A DNA stretch of 64,000 bases from Sediminicola luteus (GTDB taxonomy: Bacteria > Bacteroidota > Bacteroidia > Flavobacteriales > Flavobacteriaceae). Of the stretch, positions 45,659 through 58,237 are shown piece by piece (position 1 is the first letter of the stretch; the number at the start of each line of letters is the position of its first letter). The position numbers and the translations under genes were made by a program. The notes beneath the pieces are model-generated. The model worked only from the letters and a program-made list of their open reading frames with translations. It was not told the origin of the DNA and made no database searches. The DNA is taken from assembly GCF_002514735.1 (NCBI RefSeq), contig NZ_NBWU01000005.1, positions 434,001 to 498,000 on the forward strand. The letters run 5' to 3'.

Positions 45659-48600
45659 ATGGCTAGAATAAAAGATAACAATACTCCTAAAAGGTTCGAT
45701 AAGATTTCCATTGGTTTGGCATCGCCAGAGTCTATCTTGGCTGCTTCCAAAGGGGAGGTTTTAAAACCTGAGACCATTAACTACCGTACGCACAAACCAG
45801 AGCGTGATGGTCTTTTCTGTGAGCGTATCTTCGGTCCGGTTAAGGATTACGAATGTGCCTGTGGAAAATACAAGCGTATCCGTTACCGCGGTATCGTTTG
45901 TGACCGTTGTGGGGTAGAAGTTACCGAGAAAAAAGTACGTAGGGATCGTGTAGGGCACATCAACTTGGTGGTGCCGGTTGCCCATATTTGGTATTTCCGT
46001 TCCCTTCCTAATAAAATTGGATATCTATTAGGTCTTCCTTCCAAGAAATTGGATATGATCATTTACTACGAAAGGTATGTGGTTATCCAACCCGGTATCG
46101 CCAAAGGTCCGGAAGGGGAAGAGTTGAACAAAATGGATTTCCTTACCGAGGAGGAATACTTGAACATTTTAGAGAGTATCCCTACCGAGAACCAATATTT
46201 AGAAGACAACGACCCTAACAAATTCATCGCCAAGATGGGGGCCGAGTGTTTGATCGAGCTTTTGAGCCGTATCGACCTTAAGGAGTTGTCTTACCAATTG
46301 AGGCATAAGGCCAATACCGAGACCTCTAAGCAGCGTAAGACCGAGGCTTTGAAGCGTTTGCAGGTAGTTGAGGCCCTTCGCGAGTCGCAAGACAACCGCG
46401 AGAACAACCCAGAGTGGATGATCATGAAGGTCATTCCGGTAATTCCGCCAGAATTGCGTCCGTTGGTACCTTTGGATGGCGGTCGTTTCGCTACTTCCGA
46501 TCTTAACGATCTATACCGTAGGGTAATTATCCGTAACAATCGTTTAAAGCGTTTGATGGAGATCAAAGCCCCTGAGGTGATCTTAAGGAACGAAAAGCGT
46601 ATGCTTCAAGAGGCGGTAGATTCGTTGTTCGATAACACCCGTAAAGCTTCTGCGGTTAAAACCGAAAGCAACCGTCCGTTGAAATCTCTTTCCGATTCCT
46701 TAAAAGGTAAACAAGGGCGTTTCCGTCAGAACCTTTTGGGTAAAAGGGTAGATTACTCGGCACGTTCGGTAATTGTTGTTGGACCCGAGATGAAATTGTA
46801 CGAATGTGGTCTGCCTAAAGACATGGCGGCCGAATTGTACAAGCCTTTCGTAATCCGTAAACTGATTGAGCGCGGTATCGTAAAAACGGTAAAATCCGCC
46901 AAGAAGATCATAGATAAAAAAGAGCCTGTAGTTTGGGATATCCTTGAAAATGTATTGAAAGGGCACCCTGTACTATTGAACCGGGCCCCCACATTGCACC
47001 GTTTGGGTATCCAGGCCTTCCAGCCTAAGCTGATCGAAGGTAAGGCGATTCGTCTACACCCCTTGGTATGTACCGCATTTAACGCGGATTTCGATGGGGA
47101 TCAGATGGCGGTTCACTTACCGTTGGGCCCAGAGGCTATTTTGGAAGCCCAATTGTTAATGTTGGCTTCGCACAATATCCTAAACCCTGCGAATGGTTCG
47201 CCTATTACCGTACCTTCCCAGGATATGGTATTGGGGCTTTACTATATGACCAAAGAACGTAAGTCTACGCCAGAGTTCGAAGTGAAGGGTGAAGGTACTA
47301 CCTTCTATTCTGAGGAAGAAGTGGTTATTGCCCATAGCGAGGGTAAAGTAGCCTTGAACGCCGGAGTAAAGGTGCGTGCCAAAGACTTTAACGAAGAAGG
47401 GGAGTTGGTGTATCAGATTATCGAAACTACGGTAGGGCGTATCCTGTTCAACAGGGTTGTGCCGGAAGCTGCTGGTTTCGTGAACAAGGTATTGAACAAA
47501 AAAGCCCTTAGGGATATTATTGGCGATATTTTGGCCGTAACCGATGTGCCAACTACAGCCGATTTCCTAGATAAGATTAAGACCATGGGGTACGAATTCG
47601 CCTTTAAAGGTGGCTTGTCGTTCTCATTGGGTGATATCATTATCCCAGCCGAGAAACACACCATGATCGAAGAGGCCCGTGGCCAGGTTGGTGGTATTAT
47701 GACCAACTATAATATGGGTCTTATTACCAATAATGAACGTTACAATCAGGTAATTGACGTTTGGACCTCTACCAATGCCCAATTGACCGAGCTTTCCATG
47801 AAACGTATCCGTGAGGATCAGCAAGGGTTTAACTCGGTATATATGATGCTTGACTCTGGAGCGAGGGGATCTAAAGAGCAGATTCGTCAGCTTACCGGTA
47901 TGCGTGGTCTGATGGCCAAGCCTAAAAAATCTACCGCCGGTGGTGGGGAGATTATCGAAAACCCAATTCTTTCGAACTTTAAGGAAGGACTTTCGATTCT
48001 AGAGTACTTTATCTCTACCCACGGTGCCCGTAAAGGTCTGGCGGATACGGCCTTGAAAACGGCAGATGCCGGGTACTTGACCCGTCGTTTGGTAGATGTA
48101 GCCCAAGATGTGATTGTAAATATAGACGACTGTGGTACTCTAAGGGGTATCGAGGTTTCCGCCTTGAAGAAAAACGAAGAGGTGGTCGAGACCTTGGCCG
48201 AACGTATTATCGGTAGGGTTTCTTTGTACGATGTGTACGATCCCATTACCGAAGAATTATTACTTAAAGGTGGTGAACAGATCATGGAGGCCGATGCCGC
48301 CCGTGTAGAGAACTCACCTATCGATAAGGTTGAAGTACGTTCTGCCCTTACTTGTGAGGCCAGAAAAGGTATTTGTGCCAAGTGTTATGGTCGTAACCTG
48401 TCTACCAATAAAATGGTACAACGTGGTGAAGCCGTTGGTGTGGTTGCCGCCCAGTCTATTGGAGAGCCGGGTACCCAGCTTACCCTACGTACGTTCCACG
48501 TGGGTGGTATCGCAGGAAACATTTCCGAAGAGAACCGTCTCGAAGTTAAATTCGATGGTAAGGCCGAAATCGAGGACTTACGTACCGTTAACGGAACGGA

Positions 48601-49957
48601 TTCCGAAGGTAACGCCGTTAAGATCGTAATTTCACGTACTTCTGAGGTTAAGGTTATCGACGAGAAAACCGGAATCGTTTTGAGTACTAACAACATTCCT
48701 TATGGATCGCACTTGTTCATTAAAGACGGACAGAAACTGAAAAAAGGTGATGTCGTTTGTCAATGGGATCCATTTAACGGGGTTATCGTTTCTGAATTTG
48801 CCGGTAAGATCGGTTACGAGAATATAGAGCAAGGGGTTACTTATCAGGTAGAAATAGATGAACAGACCGGTTTCCAAGAGAAGGTTATCTCTGAATCTCG
48901 AAATAAGAAGTTGATCCCTACCTTACTTATCAAAAACGATAAGGATGAAGTGTTGCGTTCGTATAACCTTCCGGTAGGTTCTCATATTATGGTAGACGAT
49001 GGCGATGCCATCGAAGAAGGTAAGGTATTGGTTAAGATACCACGTAAATCGGCCAAAGCGGGTGATATTACTGGTGGTCTTCCAAGGGTAACCGAGCTTT
49101 TCGAAGCCCGTAACCCGTCTAACCCTGCCGTGGTTTCTGAAATTGACGGTGTGGTTTCCTTTGGGAAGATTAAACGTGGTAACCGTGAAATTATCATCGA
49201 ATCTAAATTGGGTGAGATCAAAAAGTACTTGGTTAAACTTTCGAACCAGATCTTGGTTCAAGAGAATGATTACGTACGTGCCGGAATGCCATTATCCGAT
49301 GGATCCATTACCCCAGAAGATATTCTATCTATCAAAGGGCCATCTGCGGTGCAACAATACTTGGTGAACGAAGTACAGGAAGTTTACCGTTTACAGGGTG
49401 TGAAGATCAACGATAAGCACTTTGAGGTGGTTGTTCGCCAGATGATGCGTAAAGTACGTATCCAAGATCCAGGTGATTCTATTTTCTTGGAGAACCAATT
49501 GGTACATAAGTTCGACTTTATCGAGGAGAACGATGCCATGTACGGTAAAAAAGTAGTGGTCGAGGCCGGAGATTCCGAGAATCTTAAGGCTGGACAGATC
49601 ATTACCGCACGTGAATTGCGTGACGAGAATTCTATCTTAAGAAGAAACGATAAAAACTTGGTTGAGGCCCGTGATGCGGTTGCTGCTACGGCCACCCCAA
49701 TACTTCAAGGTATTACTAGGGCATCGTTACAGACCAAGTCGTTTATCTCTGCTGCATCCTTCCAGGAAACTACCAAGGTATTGAACGAAGCTGCTGTAAG
49801 TGGTAAGGTCGACGGATTGGAAGGTCTGAAGGAGAATGTTATCGTCGGTCACAGGATTCCAGCCGGTACCGGTATGAAGGATTACGAGAGCATCATCGTA
49901 GGTTCTAAGGAAGAATACGATGAGATTATGGCACGTAAGGAAGAATTCAAATTCTAA
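45659..49957 (+). CDS. rpoC: RNA polymerase beta-prime subunit
   Basis: 1432 residues. The N-terminal zinc finger is [20 protein letters not shown]; the active-site magnesium triad is in [12 protein letters not shown]; the trigger-loop region contains [15 protein letters not shown]; a second Cys cluster is [13 protein letters not shown]. Length is in the normal bacterial range. Followed after 8 bases by the DUF3467 gene, so the three are co-transcribed. Confidence 0.98.
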   Translation: MARIKDNNTPKRFDKISIGLASPESILAASKGEVLKPETINYRTHKPERDGLFCERIFGPVKDYECACGKYKRIRYRGIVCDRCGVEVTEKKVRRDRVGHINLVVPVAHIWYFRSLPNKIGYLLGLPSKKLDMIIYYERYVVIQPGIAKGPEGEELNKMDFLTEEEYLNILESIPTENQYLEDNDPNKFIAKMGAECLIELLSRIDLKELSYQLRHKANTETSKQRKTEALKRLQVVEALRESQDNRENNPEWMIMKVIPVIPPELRPLVPLDGGRFATSDLNDLYRRVIIRNNRLKRLMEIKAPEVILRNEKRMLQEAVDSLFDNTRKASAVKTESNRPLKSLSDSLKGKQGRFRQNLLGKRVDYSARSVIVVGPEMKLYECGLPKDMAAELYKPFVIRKLIERGIVKTVKSAKKIIDKKEPVVWDILENVLKGHPVLLNRAPTLHRLGIQAFQPKLIEGKAIRLHPLVCTAFNADFDGDQMAVHLPLGPEAILEAQLLMLASHNILNPANGSPITVPSQDMVLGLYYMTKERKSTPEFEVKGEGTTFYSEEEVVIAHSEGKVALNAGVKVRAKDFNEEGELVYQIIETTVGRILFNRVVPEAAGFVNKVLNKKALRDIIGDILAVTDVPTTADFLDKIKTMGYEFAFKGGLSFSLGDIIIPAEKHTMIEEARGQVGGIMTNYNMGLITNNERYNQVIDVWTSTNAQLTELSMKRIREDQQGFNSVYMMLDSGARGSKEQIRQLTGMRGLMAKPKKSTAGGGEIIENPILSNFKEGLSILEYFISTHGARKGLADTALKTADAGYLTRRLVDVAQDVIVNIDDCGTLRGIEVSALKKNEEVVETLAERIIGRVSLYDVYDPITEELLLKGGEQIMEADAARVENSPIDKVEVRSALTCEARKGICAKCYGRNLSTNKMVQRGEAVGVVAAQSIGEPGTQLTLRTFHVGGIAGNISEENRLEVKFDGKAEIEDLRTVNGTDSEGNAVKIVISRTSEVKVIDEKTGIVLSTNNIPYGSHLFIKDGQKLKKGDVVCQWDPFNGVIVSEFAGKIGYENIEQGVTYQVEIDEQTGFQEKVISESRNKKLIPTLLIKNDKDEVLRSYNLPVGSHIMVDDGDAIEEGKVLVKIPRKSAKAGDITGGLPRVTELFEARNPSNPAVVSEIDGVVSFGKIKRGNREIIIESKLGEIKKYLVKLSNQILVQENDYVRAGMPLSDGSITPEDILSIKGPSAVQQYLVNEVQEVYRLQGVKINDKHFEVVVRQMMRKVRIQDPGDSIFLENQLVHKFDFIEENDAMYGKKVVVEAGDSENLKAGQIITARELRDENSILRRNDKNLVEARDAVAATATPILQGITRASLQTKSFISAASFQETTKVLNEAAVSGKVDGLEGLKENVIVGHRIPAGTGMKDYESIIVGSKEEYDEIMARKEEFKF

Positions 49958-49965
49958 ACAGCACC

Positions 49966-50274
49966 ATGGATAATAACAAGAACCAGCAACAGATCAATAT
50001 TGAACTGGACGAAAAAATGGCCGACGGAATCTATTCCAATTTGGCTATTATCAACCATTCGGTATCTGAATTTGTGGTAGACTTTATCTCAATGATGCCA
50101 GGAGCGCCAAAGGCCAAGGTGAAAAGCCGTATCGTGCTTACACCACAGCATGCCAAAAAGTTCCTAAAAGCATTGAACGATAATGTAAACCGGTTCGAAA
50201 AAGCCCATGGCACTATCAAGGATTACGAACAAACGCCAATACCCATGAATTTTGGTCCAACTGGCGAGGCGTAG
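49966..50274 (+). CDS. DUF3467 family protein
   Basis: 102 residues. QINIELDEKMADGIYSNLAIINHSVSEFVVDFISMMPGAPKAKVKSRIVLTPQHAKKFLKAL matches the DUF3467 family, small proteins that commonly follow rpoC in Bacteroidota. No function is known to me; the position at the end of rpoBC suggests a link to transcription, but this is guilt by association. A terminator follows. Confidence 0.85.
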   Translation: MDNNKNQQQINIELDEKMADGIYSNLAIINHSVSEFVVDFISMMPGAPKAKVKSRIVLTPQHAKKFLKALNDNVNRFEKAHGTIKDYEQTPIPMNFGPTGEA

Positions 50275-50295
50275 GCCTGAATGATAAAAACCGTA

Positions 50296-50329
50296 AAATC
50301 CCGGATACGAAAGTGTCCGGGATTTTTTT
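50296..50329 (+). terminator. Intrinsic terminator after rpoC-DUF3467
   Basis: Twelve-base stem AAATCCCGGATA / TGTCCGGGATTT with a six-base loop and one G-T pair, then seven T residues. Confidence 0.85.
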
Positions 50330-50496
50330 GTCGATAATCGACACTGGATATAACTTCAGAATCTATAATCATAGGGAGAATCTTAAAGGATTAATTTGTC
50401 AATCCTCCTGTTGGGGTAAATAGTACGACCATGTACGAACACGGATTTCGGTAGCTTACATTGGCTAGCTTTGTGCCGGTGTGGTCAGGAGCGGAT

Positions 50497-50526
50497 TTTG
50501 TAATGGGTACCCGTATCCTTATTTTG
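50497..50526 (+). promoter_or_regulatory. Promoter of the methionine aminotransferase gene
   Basis: TTTG at 50497-50500, 19 bases, then TATTTTG at 50520-50526, 23 bases before the ATG. One base short of the full TAnnTTTG motif. Confidence 0.6.
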
Positions 50527-50549
50527 CCGATTGAATAAACCCTGATCAG

Positions 50550-51683
50550 ATGTTCAAATTGCCTGAAAAACCCGAATCTATCTTTAGCCAAATGTCCAAT
50601 TTGGCCGCTCAGCATCAAGCCATAAACCTTTCCCAGGGCTTCCCTGATTTTGAGGGGGATCCCTATTTAACCGAATTGGTTATCAAGGCCATGCAAGATG
50701 GGTATAACCAGTACGCGCCCATGGCCGGTGATTTGGGTTTTAGAGAGCGTATTTCAGCTATGGTTGACCGCTTATATGGTGCTCAATACGACCCTAATGC
50801 AGAAATAACCATTAGTAACGGTGCCACCCAAGCCCTATTCTGTGCTATGGCTTCCGTTTTAGAAAAAGGGGATGAAGTAATTGTCTTTAGTCCGGCTTAT
50901 GATTCTTACAAGCCAGTGGTAGAACTATTTGGGGCCAAAGTCGTGGCCATTCCCTTAAAACCCCCACATTTTAGACCGGATTGGGGAGCGGTAACCAATC
51001 TTCTTACGACCAAGACCAAGATGATTATTATCAACAACCCACATAATCCCTGTGGTACGGTTTTAAGCTTGGAAGATATGCAAGCTTTAGAGCGGATTGT
51101 GGTTGAACATAAGTTGTGGTTATTGAGTGATGAAGTCTATGCCCATATGGTATTTGATGAAGTGCCCTTTTATAGTGCTTCGAGTTTGCCTGAATTGGCC
51201 AAACGCAGTTTTGTTGCGGCATCTTTTGGGAAGACCTTTCATAATACCGGTTGGAAAATGGGCTATTGTGTGGCACCTAAACTGCTGATGGATGAATATA
51301 GAAAGGTACATGAGTTTAACGCTTACTGTGTCAACCATCCCATGCAAAAGGCCATGGCGACTTATTTGGAAGAACCAGAGACCTATTTGGGGCTACCTGC
51401 TTTATTCCAGGCGAAACGAGATCGATTTTTAAAAGGGCTGCAGGGTACAGGTTTTACGGCCACGCCAACCCAAGGCACTTATTTCCAAGTATTGGATTAT
51501 ACCGCCATTACCGATGAGAACGATATAGATTTGGCCATTAGGCTTACCAAAGAGTTAGGGGTAGCCAGTATTCCCATGTCACGTTTAGATCTGTTCGGTA
51601 GGCAATTGGGGTATTTACGGTTTTGTTTTGCCAAAAAGGATGAAACCTTGGGGAAAGCAGTAGCCATTCTTAATGCACTATAA
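50550..51683 (+). CDS. Methionine/keto-methylthiobutyrate-type aminotransferase (class I/II, PLP)
   Basis: 377 residues. The fold type I PLP pattern is clear: INLSQGFPDFEGDP near the N-terminus, NPHNPCGTVLS, LLSDEVYAHMVFD and the PLP-binding Lys in SFGKTFHNTGWKMGY. The substrate-shaping N-terminus and overall similarity resemble E. coli YbdL (methionine aminotransferase) and related enzymes. Own promoter upstream; convergent with prfC, 16 bases away. Preferred substrate inferred. Confidence 0.88.
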   Translation: MFKLPEKPESIFSQMSNLAAQHQAINLSQGFPDFEGDPYLTELVIKAMQDGYNQYAPMAGDLGFRERISAMVDRLYGAQYDPNAEITISNGATQALFCAMASVLEKGDEVIVFSPAYDSYKPVVELFGAKVVAIPLKPPHFRPDWGAVTNLLTTKTKMIIINNPHNPCGTVLSLEDMQALERIVVEHKLWLLSDEVYAHMVFDEVPFYSASSLPELAKRSFVAASFGKTFHNTGWKMGYCVAPKLLMDEYRKVHEFNAYCVNHPMQKAMATYLEEPETYLGLPALFQAKRDRFLKGLQGTGFTATPTQGTYFQVLDYTAITDENDIDLAIRLTKELGVASIPMSRLDLFGRQLGYLRFCFAKKDETLGKAVAILNAL

Positions 51684-51699
51684 TCTTAAAAACAGCCTT

Positions 51700-53289
51700 T
51701 TAATCAAATTCAGATGTAAAATGTAGTTGTACCGAGGGGTATTTTTGCTGGGTCATTTGTAATGAGAACATCGAATCGGCCAAAAATACCAATTGATTTT
51801 GTTTGTCTTTGGCCAAAAATTTCTGTTTTACTCTTTTAAATTCTAGGAACTCAGGGTTTTTCTCATCTTCTACGGATACCCAACAAGCTTTGTGTACCGG
51901 AAAGTTCTCATAAGAACATTTGGCACCGTATTCATGTTCCAGTCGATACTGGATTACCTCATATTGTAAGGCACCAACGGTTCCGATTACTTTTCGGCCG
52001 TTCATTTCCAGAGTGAATAATTGGGCCACCCCTTCATCCATTAACTGGTCTATGCCTTTACCCAATTGTTTAGATTTCATAGGGTCGGCATTATTGATAT
52101 AGCGGAAATGCTCAGGTGAAAAACTAGGGATTCCTTTATAATGAAGTACTTCGCCTTCCGTTAGGGTGTCTCCAATCTTAAAATTACCGGTATCATGTAA
52201 TCCCACGATATCCCCAGGATAACTGACATCTACGATTTCCTTCTTTTCCGCAAAAAAGGCATTCGGACTCGAGAATTTTAGTTTTTTGTTATTCCGTACA
52301 TGCAAGTACGGCTTGTTACGTTCAAAGGTTCCCGATACGATTTTAACAAAGGCCAAGCGGTCACGGTGTTTGGGATCCATATTGGCATGGATCTTAAAAA
52401 CGAAACCAGAGAATTTGGTTTCGTCGGATTTTACCAAACGCTCCTCAGCCATTTTATCACGGGGGGCTGGTGCTATGTCAATAAAACAGTCCAACAATTC
52501 CCTTACCCCAAAATTGTTCAAGGCCGAACCGAAAAACACCGGCTGCTGGGTCCCGGCACGATAGGCTTCGAGATCAAAGGCAGGGTATACCCCATCGACC
52601 AATTCGAGGTTCTCCCGTAAGGTGTCTGCCGCTTCAGAACCCACTAATTCGTCTAATTGAGGGTCGTTTACATCGTCGATGGCAATGGTTTCCTCAATGT
52701 TTTTTTTGCTGTCTCCACTAAAAAGGTTCACGTTTTTCTCGTAGAGGTTGTAAATACCCTTAAAGTCGTATCCCATCCCAATGGGGAAACTCATAGGGAC
52801 GACACTTAATCCCAGTTTTTGCTCCACCTCGTCCAAAAGGTCAAAGGCATCCTTACCTTCACGATCCAATTTATTGATGAACACGATCATGGGAATGTTG
52901 CGCATACGGCAGACCTCTACCAGTTTTTCGGTCTGTTCCTCGACCCCTTTGGCCACGTCGATAACTACAATAACACTATCAACGGCTGTTAGGGTTCTAA
53001 ACGTATCCTCGGCAAAATCTTTGTGTCCGGGTGTATCAAGAATATTAATCTTCTTATCACGATAAATAAATGCCAGAACAGAAGTAGCCACGGATATTCC
53101 CCGTTGACGTTCAATTTCCATAAAATCACTCGTGGCCGACTTTTTGATCTTATTGTTCTTTACGGCACCGGCCTCTTGAATGGCCCCTCCAAAAAGCAAT
53201 AGTTTTTCGGTCAAAGTGGTTTTACCTGCATCGGGGTGGGAGATGATTCCGAATGTACGTCTTTTGGCAATTTCTTCTTGAAAACCCAT
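51700..53289 (-). CDS. prfC: Peptide chain release factor 3
   Basis: 529 residues from ATG 53289, the standard RF3 length; a TTG at 53307 would add six. It is a GTPase that removes RF1/RF2 after termination. G motifs are IISHPDAGKTT, DTPGHKDFAEDT and NKLDREGKD; ATSDFMEIERQRGIS is switch I. The C-terminal RF3 domain holds TVGALQYEVIQYRLEHEYG. Divergent from the adhesin gene. Confidence 0.95.
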   Translation of the reverse strand: MGFQEEIAKRRTFGIISHPDAGKTTLTEKLLLFGGAIQEAGAVKNNKIKKSATSDFMEIERQRGISVATSVLAFIYRDKKINILDTPGHKDFAEDTFRTLTAVDSVIVVIDVAKGVEEQTEKLVEVCRMRNIPMIVFINKLDREGKDAFDLLDEVEQKLGLSVVPMSFPIGMGYDFKGIYNLYEKNVNLFSGDSKKNIEETIAIDDVNDPQLDELVGSEAADTLRENLELVDGVYPAFDLEAYRAGTQQPVFFGSALNNFGVRELLDCFIDIAPAPRDKMAEERLVKSDETKFSGFVFKIHANMDPKHRDRLAFVKIVSGTFERNKPYLHVRNNKKLKFSSPNAFFAEKKEIVDVSYPGDIVGLHDTGNFKIGDTLTEGEVLHYKGIPSFSPEHFRYINNADPMKSKQLGKGIDQLMDEGVAQLFTLEMNGRKVIGTVGALQYEVIQYRLEHEYGAKCSYENFPVHKACWVSVEDEKNPEFLEFKRVKQKFLAKDKQNQLVFLADSMFSLQMTQQKYPSVQLHFTSEFD

Positions 53290-53635
53290 GGATTCGATTT
53301 CCGGCAAAAATAGGGCATTTTGGTAAAATGTGACTTGCTATGCTATGACTGTGTCTAAATATTGAAACCCCTTTGCTGAATAAATGATGTAAAGGGGATT
53401 TTCGCGCTTAAGAAAAGGTGTTTTTTAAGGATTCTCCAATGGAAACGAATTGATTTGAGGAATTCGAAATAAGAATACGCTTAAGCGCTACATTTTGTCG
53501 ATTATCGGTTTTTTGACGGATGTAATACTTCATTTGAGGTATATTTGAACTGTCTAAGAGCCGGAAGCGATTCCCCAATCTTAGTGTCCCTTCTTACTTA
53601 ATTGTTATGGCGTTGATAACTAAGAACCAACGTCT
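53290..53635. other. Divergent region between prfC and the adhesin gene
   Basis: No gene. For the plus strand a -7-like TATATTTG lies at 53540-53547, 88 bases before the adhesin ATG. The nearest upstream TTTG is 24 bases away, longer than normal. No clear repeats or operator were seen. Confidence 0.4.
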
Positions 53636-56600
53636 ATGATGCCATTTATACCTGTTATTAAATATTCTTTTCGGATCGTTTTTTTATTGGTTTGCCCCAT
53701 ATTCTTAATGTCCCACATTGATATTGAAATAGGTGGGTATGTAATAAAAGAAAACAATGAACCCTATTTTCATTTCACTTCATTATCTGTTTTAGATTCT
53801 GATGGTGATGGTATTAATAATGATATTGATATAGATGATGACAACGATGGGATATTAGATACTGAGGAGGACCTAAACCTTGACGGGGACATAGATTATA
53901 CTACCAATCCATCTGATGTGGATGGTGACGGTATACCAAATTATTTGGATGTTGATTCGGATAATGATGGAATACTGGATAATAGAGAAGCTCAGTCCGA
54001 TATTGACTTTGTACCTCCCAGCGGGAATGATCTAAATTCCAATGGCTTGGATGATGTGTATGAACAAAATGGAAAATTGGGATTAAATCCGGTCAATACT
54101 GATAGCCGAAAAATACCTGATTATTTAGATTTAGATTCGGATATAGATGGCATCTTCGACAATATTGAGGCCCAGTCCTTTTTATATTTTGTGACTCCAT
54201 CAGGATTGGATACAAATTCCAATGGATTAGATGATGCTTATGAGGGAAGTTACGGATTTGGTATTATCCCTTTGAATTCGGATGATGATGAGTATTCCGA
54301 TTTTAGGGATTTCGACTCCGACAATGATGGAATTAAGGATAAAGTAGAAGCCCAGTTGATAGCTAATTATCAACCGCCTTTAGAAGATGGAAATGATAAT
54401 GATATTGATGATGCGTACGAGTCCGGTTTACAACCTTTTGATTCGGATGGGGATGGGCTTCCAGATACACGGGATATTGACTCTGATAATGATGGTGTCT
54501 TAGATAATCGTGAGGCGCAATATCATCTTGAGTATATAGCCCCTTCAGGTATCGATAATAATGGAAATGGAATGGATGATGTTTATGGTAGCGGGATTTT
54601 TCCGATTAGGACTGATTCCGATACCATCGCAGATTTCCGTGACATCGATTCCGACAACGACGGCATCCCGGATAATGTAGAGGGCCAACCTACCCAAGGG
54701 TATATTCCGCCAACGGGTAACGATGCCGATAACGATGGCCTCGACGATGCCTACGAGGGTGCGGGCGACGAAGGCATCACCCCCGAGGATACTGATGGTG
54801 ATACCACGCCCGATTATTTAGATCAGGACAGTGACGACGACACGGTACCCGATAACAACGAGGGCAACGACTTCAACTTCGATGGCCAACCCGATCAGAC
54901 CTATACCGGTACCGACACCGATGGTGACGGACTTGACGATGGCTACGAGGGCAGTGACGTAAACGATGGCTTCGACGTGAACGACGAGATCGACGATCCG
55001 GCCAACGATCTACCCGATACCGATGGTACCGAAGATGTGAACTACCGCGACCTGGACGACGACGGTGATGGGATCGAGACCGAAGATGAGGACGATAATG
55101 GTAACGGTGACCCTACCGACGATGATACCGACGATGATGGTACGCCAGATTACCTGGATCCCACCGATGATACGGATACCGATGATGACGGTGTCCCGGA
55201 TCATACCGATATAGACGACGATAACGACGGTATCCTAGATACCACTGAGGACCCAAACAACGACGGGGACAACGACCCGTTGACCGATACCTTGGACAGT
55301 GACGGGGACGGTATCCCGAACCATAGGGATATCGATTCCGACAACGACGGCATCCCTGATAATGTTGAGGGCCAACCTACCCAAGGGTATATTCCGCCCA
55401 CGGGCAACGATTCCGATAACGATGGCCTCGACGATGCCTACGAGGGCGTGGGCGACGAAGGCATCACCCCTGAGGATACCGATGGCGATACCACGCCCGA
55501 TTATTTGGATCAGGACAGTGACGATGATACGGTACCCGACAACAACGAGGGCAACGACTTCAACTTCGATGGCCAACCCGATCAGACCTATACCGGTACC
55601 GACACCGATGGTGACGGACTTGACGATGGCTACGAGGGGAGCGACGTTAATGATGGCTTCGATGTAAACGACGAGATCGACGATCCGGCCAACGACCTAC
55701 CCGATACCGATGGTATCGAAGATGTAAACTACCGCGATCTGGACGACGATGGCGATGGGATCGATACCGAAAACGAGGACGATAATGGAAACGGTGACCC
55801 TACCGACGACGATACCGATGATGATGGTACGCCAGATTACCTGGATCCGACCGACGATACGGATACGGATGATGATGGTGTTCCTGACCATACCGATATA
55901 GATGACGACAACGATGGTATCCTGGATACCGTTGAAGACCCGAACAATGATGGCGATAACGACCCCTTGACCGACCCCTTGGACAGTGACGGTGACGGTA
56001 TCCCGAACCATAGGGACATCGATTCCGACAACGACGGCATCCCTGATAATGTTGAGGGCCAACCTACCCAAGGGTATATCCCCCCTACGGGCAACGATGC
56101 CGACAACGACGGTTTGGACGATGCCTACGAGGGCACGGGGGACGAAGGGGTTACCCCTGAGGACACCGATGGCGACACGACCCCGGATTATATCGATCAG
56201 GACAGTGACGACGATACGGTACCCGATAACAACGAGGGGAACGACTTCAACTTCGATGGCCAACCCGATCAGACCTATACAGGTACCGATACCGATAGTG
56301 ACGGACTTGACGACGGTTACGAGGGCAGTGATGTGGACGATGGTTTCGATGTGAACGACGAGATCGACGATCCGGCCAATGATCTACCCGATACCGATGG
56401 TACCGAAGATGTAAACTATCGCGATTTGGACGACGATGGCGATGGGATCGATACCGAAGACGAGGACGATAATGGTAACGGTGACCCTACCGACGACGAT
56501 ACCGATGATGATGGTACGCCAGATTACCTCGATCCCACCGACGATACGGATACGGATGATGATGGTGTTCCTGACCATACCGATATAGATGACGACAACG

Positions 56601-58231
56601 ATGGTATCCTGGATACCGTTGAAGACCCGAACAATGATGGCGATAACGACCCGTTGACCGACCCCTTGGACAGTGACGGGAACGGTATCCCGAACCATAG
56701 GGACATCGATTCCGACAACGACGGGATCCCTGATAATGTGGAGGGTCAACCTACCCAAGGGTATATTCCGCCAACGGGCAACGATGCCGATAACGATGGC
56801 CTCGACGATGCCTACGAGGGCGCGGGCGACGAAGGCATCACCCCTGAGGATACCGATGGCGATACCACGCCCGATTATTTGGATCAGGACAGTGACGATG
56901 ATACGGTACCCGATAATAATGAGGGGAACGATTTCAACTTCGATGGCCAACCCGATCAGACCTATACGGGCACCGATACCGATGGCGACGGACTTGACGA
57001 TGGCTATGAGGGGAGCGACGTTAACGATGGCTTCGATGTAAACGACGAGATCGACGATCCGGCCAATGATCTACCCGATACCGATGGTACCGAAGATGTA
57101 AACTATCGCGATTTGGACGACGATGGCGATGGGATCGATACCGAAGACGAGGACGATAATGGTAACGGTGACCCTACCGACGACGATACCGATGATGATG
57201 GTACGCCAGATTACCTCGATCCCACCGACGATACGGATACGGATGATGATGGTGTTCCTGACCATACCGATATAGATGACGACAACGATGGTATCCTGGA
57301 TACCGTTGAAGACCCGAACAATGATGGCGATAACGACCCGTTGACCGACCCCTTGGACAGTGACGGGAACGGTATCCCGAACCATAGGGACATCGATTCC
57401 GACAACGACGGGATCCCTGATAATGTGGAGGGTCAACCTACCCAAGGGTATATTCCGCCAACGGGCAACGATGCCGATAACGATGGCCTCGACGATGCCT
57501 ACGAGGGCGCGGGAGACGAAGGCATCACCCCCGAGGATACCGATGGCGATACCACGCCCGATTATTTAGATCAGGACAGTGACGATGATACGGTACCCGA
57601 TAATAATGAGGGGAACGACTTTAACTTCGATGGCCAACCCGATCAGACCTATTCGGGCACCGATACCGATGGCGACGGACTTGACGATGGCTATGAGGGG
57701 AGCGACGTTAACGATGGCTTCGATGTAAACGACGAGATCGACGATCCGGCCAACGACCTACCCGATACCGATGGTACCGAAGATGTAAACTACCGCGACC
57801 TGGACGACGATGGCGATGGGATCGATACCGAAAACGAGGACGATAATGGTAACGGTGACCCCACCGACGACGATACCGACGATGATGGTACGCCAGATTA
57901 TCTGGATCCCACCGATGATTCAATAAGTGGTGATTTGTTGGTTTTTGAGTTTGTAACGCCTAATGGTGATGGGATTAATGACTTCCTATTTATTCGTGGT
58001 GTAGAGCAGTACCCAGATAATAATCTCAGAATTTATAATAGATGGGGTATCGAGGTATACAATGGAAAGGGGTATAACAACGTTAATAATGTGTTCGATG
58101 GACGTTCTAGAGGTCGTTCGACCGTAAAAGTAAAAGAATACTTACCTTCAGGAGTGTATTATTACATTTTTGATTACGTAAAAGAAGACAAGTCCATAAC
58201 TTTGAACGGTTATTTTTATACAAGTAAGTAG
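53636..58231 (+). CDS. Asp-rich repeat protein secreted by T9SS (type B sorting domain)
   Basis: 1531 residues. Signal segment [26 protein letters not shown]; then degenerate TSP3-like calcium repeats (about 35-335; [19 protein letters not shown] style); then about 4.8 near-identical 229-residue units (about 336-1428); then a C-terminal gliding-associated type B sorting domain (about 1430-1531) with [15 protein letters not shown] and [14 protein letters not shown]. DxDxDG repeats bind calcium and stiffen the chain, so a long surface adhesin or gliding-like filament is likely. Only 6 bases separate it from a PorP/SprF-like gene. Base composition of the repeat block differs from both ends of the gene. 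Confidence 0.9.
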   Translation: MMPFIPVIKYSFRIVFLLVCPIFLMSHIDIEIGGYVIKENNEPYFHFTSLSVLDSDGDGINNDIDIDDDNDGILDTEEDLNLDGDIDYTTNPSDVDGDGIPNYLDVDSDNDGILDNREAQSDIDFVPPSGNDLNSNGLDDVYEQNGKLGLNPVNTDSRKIPDYLDLDSDIDGIFDNIEAQSFLYFVTPSGLDTNSNGLDDAYEGSYGFGIIPLNSDDDEYSDFRDFDSDNDGIKDKVEAQLIANYQPPLEDGNDNDIDDAYESGLQPFDSDGDGLPDTRDIDSDNDGVLDNREAQYHLEYIAPSGIDNNGNGMDDVYGSGIFPIRTDSDTIADFRDIDSDNDGIPDNVEGQPTQGYIPPTGNDADNDGLDDAYEGAGDEGITPEDTDGDTTPDYLDQDSDDDTVPDNNEGNDFNFDGQPDQTYTGTDTDGDGLDDGYEGSDVNDGFDVNDEIDDPANDLPDTDGTEDVNYRDLDDDGDGIETEDEDDNGNGDPTDDDTDDDGTPDYLDPTDDTDTDDDGVPDHTDIDDDNDGILDTTEDPNNDGDNDPLTDTLDSDGDGIPNHRDIDSDNDGIPDNVEGQPTQGYIPPTGNDSDNDGLDDAYEGVGDEGITPEDTDGDTTPDYLDQDSDDDTVPDNNEGNDFNFDGQPDQTYTGTDTDGDGLDDGYEGSDVNDGFDVNDEIDDPANDLPDTDGIEDVNYRDLDDDGDGIDTENEDDNGNGDPTDDDTDDDGTPDYLDPTDDTDTDDDGVPDHTDIDDDNDGILDTVEDPNNDGDNDPLTDPLDSDGDGIPNHRDIDSDNDGIPDNVEGQPTQGYIPPTGNDADNDGLDDAYEGTGDEGVTPEDTDGDTTPDYIDQDSDDDTVPDNNEGNDFNFDGQPDQTYTGTDTDSDGLDDGYEGSDVDDGFDVNDEIDDPANDLPDTDGTEDVNYRDLDDDGDGIDTEDEDDNGNGDPTDDDTDDDGTPDYLDPTDDTDTDDDGVPDHTDIDDDNDGILDTVEDPNNDGDNDPLTDPLDSDGNGIPNHRDIDSDNDGIPDNVEGQPTQGYIPPTGNDADNDGLDDAYEGAGDEGITPEDTDGDTTPDYLDQDSDDDTVPDNNEGNDFNFDGQPDQTYTGTDTDGDGLDDGYEGSDVNDGFDVNDEIDDPANDLPDTDGTEDVNYRDLDDDGDGIDTEDEDDNGNGDPTDDDTDDDGTPDYLDPTDDTDTDDDGVPDHTDIDDDNDGILDTVEDPNNDGDNDPLTDPLDSDGNGIPNHRDIDSDNDGIPDNVEGQPTQGYIPPTGNDADNDGLDDAYEGAGDEGITPEDTDGDTTPDYLDQDSDDDTVPDNNEGNDFNFDGQPDQTYSGTDTDGDGLDDGYEGSDVNDGFDVNDEIDDPANDLPDTDGTEDVNYRDLDDDGDGIDTENEDDNGNGDPTDDDTDDDGTPDYLDPTDDSISGDLLVFEFVTPNGDGINDFLFIRGVEQYPDNNLRIYNRWGIEVYNGKGYNNVNNVFDGRSRGRSTVKVKEYLPSGVYYYIFDYVKEDKSITLNGYFYTSK
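54641..57919 (+). repeat. 687-bp tandem coding repeats, 4.8 copies
   Basis: Units begin at 54641, 55328, 56015, 56702 and 57389, exactly 687 bases (229 codons) apart; the fifth stops after about 530 bases. Each opens with GACATCGATTCCGACAACGA or a close variant. Copies 3 and 4 are identical over about 470 bases by eye (56354-56826 against 57041-57513), showing recent duplication or conversion. Confidence 0.95.
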
Positions 58232-58237
58232 CAGCGT

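Noticed and set aside
55010-57445. Long open frames on the minus strand and in another plus frame across the adhesin repeats
   Set aside because: They recur at 687 bp and arise from the GAT/GAC-rich codon pattern of the real gene; products are Ile/Val- or Thr/Pro-rich low-complexity strings with no start context.
54641-57919. CRISPR-like array
   Set aside because: Units are 687 bp, contiguous and coding, with no short repeat/unique spacer pattern and no cas genes.
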